Source: Hymenobacter swuensis DY53 (GTDB lineage Bacteria > Bacteroidota > Bacteroidia > Cytophagales > Hymenobacteraceae). From it: 64,000 bases of DNA. The stretch is from contig NZ_CP007145.1 in assembly GCF_000576555.1 (NCBI RefSeq), forward strand, positions 2,666,001-2,730,000. The letters run 5' to 3'. A program made the position numbers and the translations under genes. This document shows, piece by piece, positions 60,383 through 64,000 of the stretch. Each line of letters starts with the position of its first letter. Position 1 is the first letter of the stretch. The notes below the pieces were generated by a model. The model was given only the letters and a program-made list of their open reading frames with translations. It ran no database searches and was not told the origin of the DNA.

Positions 60383-60577
60383 AGCCCAGGGCCAATCCAG
60401 TCTCCAGCTGGCAAATACGCATTGCTATGTACTTCTGTATCCGGACAGTTGTTTTTCAAGACCAGCAGAACAGATTAGAAAATTATTTAAAACTTTTTTT
60501 CAGCCGCTATCCTGTTTAGGAACAGAACAATACCTCCGCAAAAACCCGTACAATAGGCAGCCAAGGCAGTTTTTTGT

Positions 60578-60608
60578 TTGCACGGTCAAAACCGGCCTTC
60601 TATATTTG
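60578..60608 (+). promoter_or_regulatory. Promoter of the second tRNA-Asp gene
   Basis: TTG (60578-60580), 20 bases, then TATATTTG (60601-60608); same spacing as at copy 1 but different sequence. Confidence 0.7.
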
Positions 60609-60654
60609 TATCATCAAAACGGAAGGACACACGGTCTGCCCGGTAAGATGAACT

Positions 60655-60728
60655 GGTTCGGTAGTTCAGTTGGTTAGAATGCCGCCCTGTCACGGCGGAG
60701 GTCGCGGGTTCGAGTCCCGTCCGGACCG
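60655..60728 (+). tRNA. tRNA-Asp (anticodon GTC), copy 2
   Basis: 74 bases, identical to copy 1 at 60268-60341; intact cloverleaf, anticodon GTC, no encoded CCA. Confidence 0.97.
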
Positions 60729-60729
60729 C

Positions 60730-60769
60730 AAAGGCCCTTCAGAGCAATCTGAAGGGCCTTTTGCTTTTT
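60730..60769 (+). terminator. Terminator after tRNA-Asp copy 2
   Basis: Same hairpin and T-rich tail as at 60343-60382. Confidence 0.88.
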
Positions 60770-60937
60770 CCGGCTGGCTGAGAGCGTATTAGACAACCAA
60801 GACGTAATTCCGAACATGCGAGGAATTACGTTCTTTCAGATTCAAGGGAGCAGCATTCCAGGAAAAAGCAGAGCACAAGGGCCGGGAAGATTCGCCGGGT
60901 CACCTGTTAGCCTCTTAACCAAGCTGCTGTTTGCCTG

Positions 60938-62257
60938 ATGACCGTTCTGTACTGGCTGCGCAACGACCTGCGCCTGCACGACAACGCCGTGCTGACAGCC
61001 CTGCCGCCCCACGCCACGGCCCTGCTGCCCGTCTACTGCTTCGACCCCGTAGCCATGGGGCCCGACCCTTACCTGGAGTTACCGCGCACCGGCCCGCACC
61101 GGCTGCCCTTCCTTCTCGAAACCCTGGCCGATCTACAGCAGCGCTACGCCGCCCTGGGCAGCGGCATTCACTTTGTGGTGGGTCGGCCCGAGGAAGAGTT
61201 GCCTGCCCTAGCCCGGCAGGCAGGGGCCGAAGCCATCTGGGCCAGCGCTGAGCACACCACCGAGGAATGGGAAACCGAAGATGCGCTGGAAGCCGCCCTG
61301 AGCCCGAAAGTCCCCTTGCGCTTCTTCGAAACCCTGACGCTGCTACGCCCCCACGATCTGCCCATTCCGGTGCGCAGCCTGCCCTATTCGTTCAGCAAGT
61401 TCCGGTTTGATGTCTTTTCCAAAATGACGGTGCGGCCCGCGGAGCCTGCCCCCAGCCAGTTGCCGCCGCTGCCCACGGGCTTTACGCCGACCGTGCTGCC
61501 TACGGCCGCGGCGCTGGCAGCCGCGCTGGGTCAGCCGGCTCCCGTCGGGCGGCTCCGCGACCGGCGCTCGGCCTTGCCCGCGCTGGGCGGGGGCGAAACC
61601 GCTGCCCTGGCCCGCCTGCATGATTACGCCGTGGAGCGCCACCTCATCGGGCGCTACGACGACACCCGCAACCAACTGCTGGGGGAGGCGTTCAGCACCA
61701 AGTTTTCGCCCTGGCTAGCTAATGGCAGCCTCTCGGCCCGCCAGATCTGGGCCGCCATCGACGACTATGATGCCACCCACGGGGCCCGCAGCAAGGGGGC
61801 CATGCAGCTGCGCCTGGAGCTGCTGTGGCGCGACTATTTCCGGCTGCTAGCCCTACGCGCCGGGGTCGACTTCTTCCGCTGGCGCGGCCTGCGCGACCAA
61901 CTGCCGAAACCCATCAACCCCGACCGCACCGTGTTTGAGCGCTGGACCCAGGGCCGTACCGGTAATGTCTTCGTGGATGCCAATATGCGCGAGCTGGCCG
62001 CCACCGGCTTCATGAGTAACCGCGGCCGCCAGAACGTGGCCAGCTACCTCATCCATGATCTGCACCAAGACTGGCGCTGGGGAGCCGCCTGGTTTGAGCA
62101 CCAGCTCATCGATTACGACCCGGCCTCGAACTGGGGAAACTGGAAATACATTGCCGGCACCGGCACCGATGTGCGCGACACCGCTTTCGACGTGGACCAG
62201 CAGGCCCAGCGCTACGACCGTCAGGGCCGTTACGTGCGCACCTGGCAGCAGCCGTAA
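60938..62257 (+). CDS. DASH-family cryptochrome / photolyase
   Basis: 439 residues. Flavin photoreceptor that repairs cyclobutane dimers, mainly in single-stranded DNA, or senses blue light. Seen: antenna-domain start 'VLYWLRNDLRLHDNAVLTAL' (about 3-22), 'FSPWLANGSLSARQIWAAI' (FAD region), 'LRLELLWRDYFRLLALRAG', then 'TGNVFVDANMRELAATG' and 'FMSNRGRQNVASYLIHDL' (RGRQxxAS, DASH-type), 'WGAAWFEHQLIDYDPASNWG'. The motif set and length place it in the DASH group rather than class I photolyases. The ATG at 60938 gives the family N-terminus. Confidence 0.9.
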   Translation: MTVLYWLRNDLRLHDNAVLTALPPHATALLPVYCFDPVAMGPDPYLELPRTGPHRLPFLLETLADLQQRYAALGSGIHFVVGRPEEELPALARQAGAEAIWASAEHTTEEWETEDALEAALSPKVPLRFFETLTLLRPHDLPIPVRSLPYSFSKFRFDVFSKMTVRPAEPAPSQLPPLPTGFTPTVLPTAAALAAALGQPAPVGRLRDRRSALPALGGGETAALARLHDYAVERHLIGRYDDTRNQLLGEAFSTKFSPWLANGSLSARQIWAAIDDYDATHGARSKGAMQLRLELLWRDYFRLLALRAGVDFFRWRGLRDQLPKPINPDRTVFERWTQGRTGNVFVDANMRELAATGFMSNRGRQNVASYLIHDLHQDWRWGAAWFEHQLIDYDPASNWGNWKYIAGTGTDVRDTAFDVDQQAQRYDRQGRYVRTWQQP

Positions 62258-62313
62258 GCCCCTCTTCACTCAGATTGCACCCTACTCCGGGTACACACCT
62301 CCTGTAAAAACAC

Positions 62314-62351
62314 AAAAAAGGTTCTCCGGATAAATCCGGAGAACCTTTTTT
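62314..62351. terminator. Hairpin between convergent genes
   Basis: AAAAAAGGTTCTCCGGAT (62314-62331) pairs exactly with 62334-62351, ending in T-runs on both strands; it overlaps the stop codon of the next gene. Confidence 0.9.
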
Positions 62352-63300
62352 AGCTGGCTTGCTTGGCCACTCGGTGCGCAAGGTCTTCAATATCGGTACA
62401 GCGGGCCAGTACCTGTAGCCACTCGGGCGGAATGGCGGCCTCGCCGTAGTACAGGCCGGCCAGGCCGCCGGTTACAGCTCCGGTCGTGTCGGTGTCGTCG
62501 CCGAGGTTGACGGCGGCCAGCACGGTTTCGGCATAGGTTTCGTGGCGGAGCAGGCACCAGAGACTGGCCTCCAGCGTGGCCATTACGTAGCCACCACTAT
62601 CAATTGCCTTATCTGATACATTCGGCAGACGGCCGCTGAGGATGCGCTCAAACTTGTCGGCTTCATGAGCCGGAATCTTTAGTTCCAGGAGCTGGGCCGG
62701 AGCCTGTTGGCACATAGCGGCGTAGGCGGCGGCCGGCGTCAGGCCGCCGCGCAGGTGTCGGGCTACTTCCAGGTACAGGAAGCACGCCACCGCCGACCGG
62801 ATATGCCCGTGGGTGACGGCCGAAACCTCACGGATCAGCGCAAACCGTTCCGGTAGCGGGGCCTCGGGCTGGTAGAAGGCCAGGGGCAGAATCCGCATCA
62901 GGGCGCCGTTGCCGTTGCTGTATTCATCAGTGCCGCCGGCCAGAATCAGGTCGGGGTTGGATTGCAGGCGGCTCAGGGCCTCACGGGTGGTGATGCCAAT
63001 ATCAAATACGCGGCCGTGGGGCGTCCAGAAGTTTTCGTAGTACCAGCGGCGGCTGTAGTCGGCCGCTTTGGCTACGCTAAAGCCATCGGCAATGGCCTCG
63101 GCCAGGCAGAACGTGAGGGAGGCATCATCGGACCAGGTGCCGGCGGGCTGGTAGTGGGTGCCGTATTCGCGCATCGTCACTACAGGGTCGAGGCGGCGGG
63201 CAGGACGGCTCTGGAATTCTACGGGCACGCCCAGCGCGTCGCCCACGGCCAGACCCAACAGGGAGGCGCGGAGTTGGGCTTCGGAGGAGGGAAATGTCAT
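62350..63300 (-). CDS. ADP-ribosylglycohydrolase family protein
   Basis: 316 residues. Removes ADP-ribose from proteins or small molecules with two Mg2+ or Mn2+. Seen: 'LLGLAVGDALGVPVEFQSRP' (about 14-33), metal ligands in 'AGTWSDDASLTFCLAEAIAD' (TxxSDD, about 53-72), and 'VNLGDDTDTTGAVTGGLAGL' (GDDTDT, about 263-282) followed by 'YYGEAAIPPEWLQVL'. All ligand Asp/Glu/Thr positions are present. No ADP-ribosyltransferase, DraT or toxin partner is adjacent. Convergent with the cryptochrome gene. Confidence 0.9.
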   Translation of the reverse strand: MTFPSSEAQLRASLLGLAVGDALGVPVEFQSRPARRLDPVVTMREYGTHYQPAGTWSDDASLTFCLAEAIADGFSVAKAADYSRRWYYENFWTPHGRVFDIGITTREALSRLQSNPDLILAGGTDEYSNGNGALMRILPLAFYQPEAPLPERFALIREVSAVTHGHIRSAVACFLYLEVARHLRGGLTPAAAYAAMCQQAPAQLLELKIPAHEADKFERILSGRLPNVSDKAIDSGGYVMATLEASLWCLLRHETYAETVLAAVNLGDDTDTTGAVTGGLAGLYYGEAAIPPEWLQVLARCTDIEDLAHRVAKQAS

Positions 63301-63359
63301 AACGGGATAGAAAAGGGAATCCGGCCCAAGTATACGAAGCCGTGAGGGGGATGATGAAT

Positions 63360-63480
63360 TAGTGACGAGGAAAGAATGTCATTTCGGGTATGATGAATAG
63401 TATGGCAACATCAGCACGCGAGATTCCTCGATTTCGCCTCCGGTTACACTCGGAATGACGTTCTCTTCTTTGTCACTCCT
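63360..63480. repeat. Palindromic repeat, GTCATTTCGGGT family
   Basis: AGAATGTCATTTCGGGT (63373-63389) and 63448-63464 are imperfect inverted copies (about 14 of 17), with weaker pairing outside (AGTGACGAGG against the right flank). The middle contains CAGCACGCGAGATTCC. Lies in the gap upstream of the ADP-ribosylglycohydrolase. Confidence 0.75.
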
Positions 63481-64000
63481 CTATTTCACTACCGCCTGCT
63501 TGCTGGCTGAGCGGCCGAAGCGGGTGGGGAAGTACATCAGCTCGGCTCTGGCGGGGTTGATGGTGTAGCGGCCCCGGTAACGAGGTTGCAGCGCTACCCG
63601 AAAGGTGTGGCGGCCCACCGGCAGCACATCCATAAAAATACCCACCTGATGGCGCAGGTATTCCCGGTGCACCTCGAAGGGGTTCCCGCTGACTTTATCC
63701 CCATAGGAGCAACCGGCCGGAACGGGCACCTCCAGCAGCACGTAGCGCGCCTCCGCTTTTACGTCCACGGTCACTTCCAGCTCGGCGGGCTGACCGGCTT
63801 TGAGCCCGATGCGGCCTCCCTCCTGCCCGGCCAGCCGGGTGCGCACCACAAACGGCGCGGCCACGGCCGTCGGCGCGGGGTTCCAGAACGACTGGTACGC
63901 CGTGGCGTACACCGGCAGCCCGCCCTGCTTGCGCAAGGTGAGCGAACTGGCGGCGGCAAACGTGGTATCGAACGGGAACCGGCTGACTTCCCGGCTCAGG
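63481..64000 (-). CDS. Alpha-2-macroglobulin family protein, C-terminal part
   Basis: The last 172 residues of a larger protein that starts beyond the right edge. Seen: 'GLPVYATAYQSFWNPAPTAV', 'AEARYVLLEVPVPAGCSYGD', 'NPFEVHREYLRHQVGIFMDV' and 'YRGRYTINPARAELMYFPTR', the usual end of the Bacteroidota alpha-2-macroglobulin-like proteins (macroglobulin and receptor-binding domains). Such proteins trap proteases in the periplasm. The thioester motif would be outside the window. Ends with a short basic tail 'SASKQAVVK'. Confidence 0.75.
   Translation of the reverse strand, partial: LSREVSRFPFDTTFAAASSLTLRKQGGLPVYATAYQSFWNPAPTAVAAPFVVRTRLAGQEGGRIGLKAGQPAELEVTVDVKAEARYVLLEVPVPAGCSYGDKVSGNPFEVHREYLRHQVGIFMDVLPVGRHTFRVALQPRYRGRYTINPARAELMYFPTRFGRSASKQAVVK

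Larger units (their letters stand above)
60610..60769 (+). repeat. Direct repeat copy 2, with tRNA leader, tRNA and terminator
   Basis: Identical to 60223-60382 over 160 bases by eye, including leader, tRNA and terminator. Confidence 0.85.

Noticed and set aside
60223..60769. Short CRISPR-like array
   Set aside because: Two 160-base copies contain tRNA genes and terminators; no short repeat-spacer pattern exists in the window.

Overview
The window looks like the chromosome of a GC-rich member of the Bacteroidota, most likely a Hymenobacter-type member of the Cytophagales (the genus is inference). What points there: many genes start just after the Bacteroidota -7 box TAnnTTTG (usually TACCTTTG) and lack Shine-Dalgarno sequences; glutamine synthetase is the long type III form; IspG is the long three-domain form; and porin, LptE, DUF4159 and 'asparagine synthetase B'-annotated proteins of the kind found in this phylum are present. 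Almost all of it is ordinary core chromosome. Accessory material sits at about 1.0-1.9 kb, 12.0-13.5 kb, 18.1-19.1 kb and 21.0-22.5 kb.

Layout. 0-8 kb: start of a CE15 esterase, a SUKH-type protein with a small partner, ispG (MEP isoprenoid pathway), two exported thioredoxin-fold proteins, an NAD(P)H-binding protein and a quinone oxidoreductase. 8-13.5 kb: small hypothetical genes, two tandem roadblock-like genes, a carboxypeptidase-regulatory-domain membrane protein, a decayed copy of one small gene and a dead tyrosine recombinase. 13.7-18.1 kb: glnA (type III) and an LtaS-like membrane sulfatase. 18.1-19.0 kb: a very AT-rich, frameshifted gene between 42-bp inverted repeats. 19-28.6 kb: mtaB, a phage-repressor-like regulator with a palindromic operator candidate, a MacB-type permease, a secreted protein of uncertain role, a family 2 glycoside hydrolase and miaE. 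28.6-38.3 kb: porin, lpxK, a PP2C phosphatase, a SMUG2-like glycosylase, a Nif3-like protein, a zinc-ribbon coiled-coil protein, a helical-repeat protein and pabB. 38.5-50.4 kb: miaB, a sigma-54-type activator, lptE, an Ala/Pro/Glu-rich protein, secG, groES-groEL, a POT transporter and pckA. 50.4-64 kb: a broken membrane gene, S1/P1 nuclease, SDR, rsmE, a Crp-type regulator with a membrane protein, DUF4159, a PlsC-like acyltransferase, patatin, MBL hydrolase, accA, two identical tRNA-Asp genes, a DASH cryptochrome, an ADP-ribosylglycohydrolase and the end of an alpha-2-macroglobulin-like gene.

Joint themes: tRNA position-37 modification (mtaB, miaB, miaE) and tRNA-Asp; envelope building (lpxK, lptE, porin, secG, acyltransferase, LtaS-like enzyme); protein folding and redox (groESL, thioredoxin-fold proteins); central metabolism (glnA, pckA, accA, pabB, ispG).

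The most unusual signal is structural. The window holds at least seven palindromic repeat elements of several sequence families. Two of them lie inside reading frames (ispG and the signal peptide of lptE), and other hairpins appear to supply or interrupt the 3' ends of genes. No CRISPR array and no intact mobile element was found.
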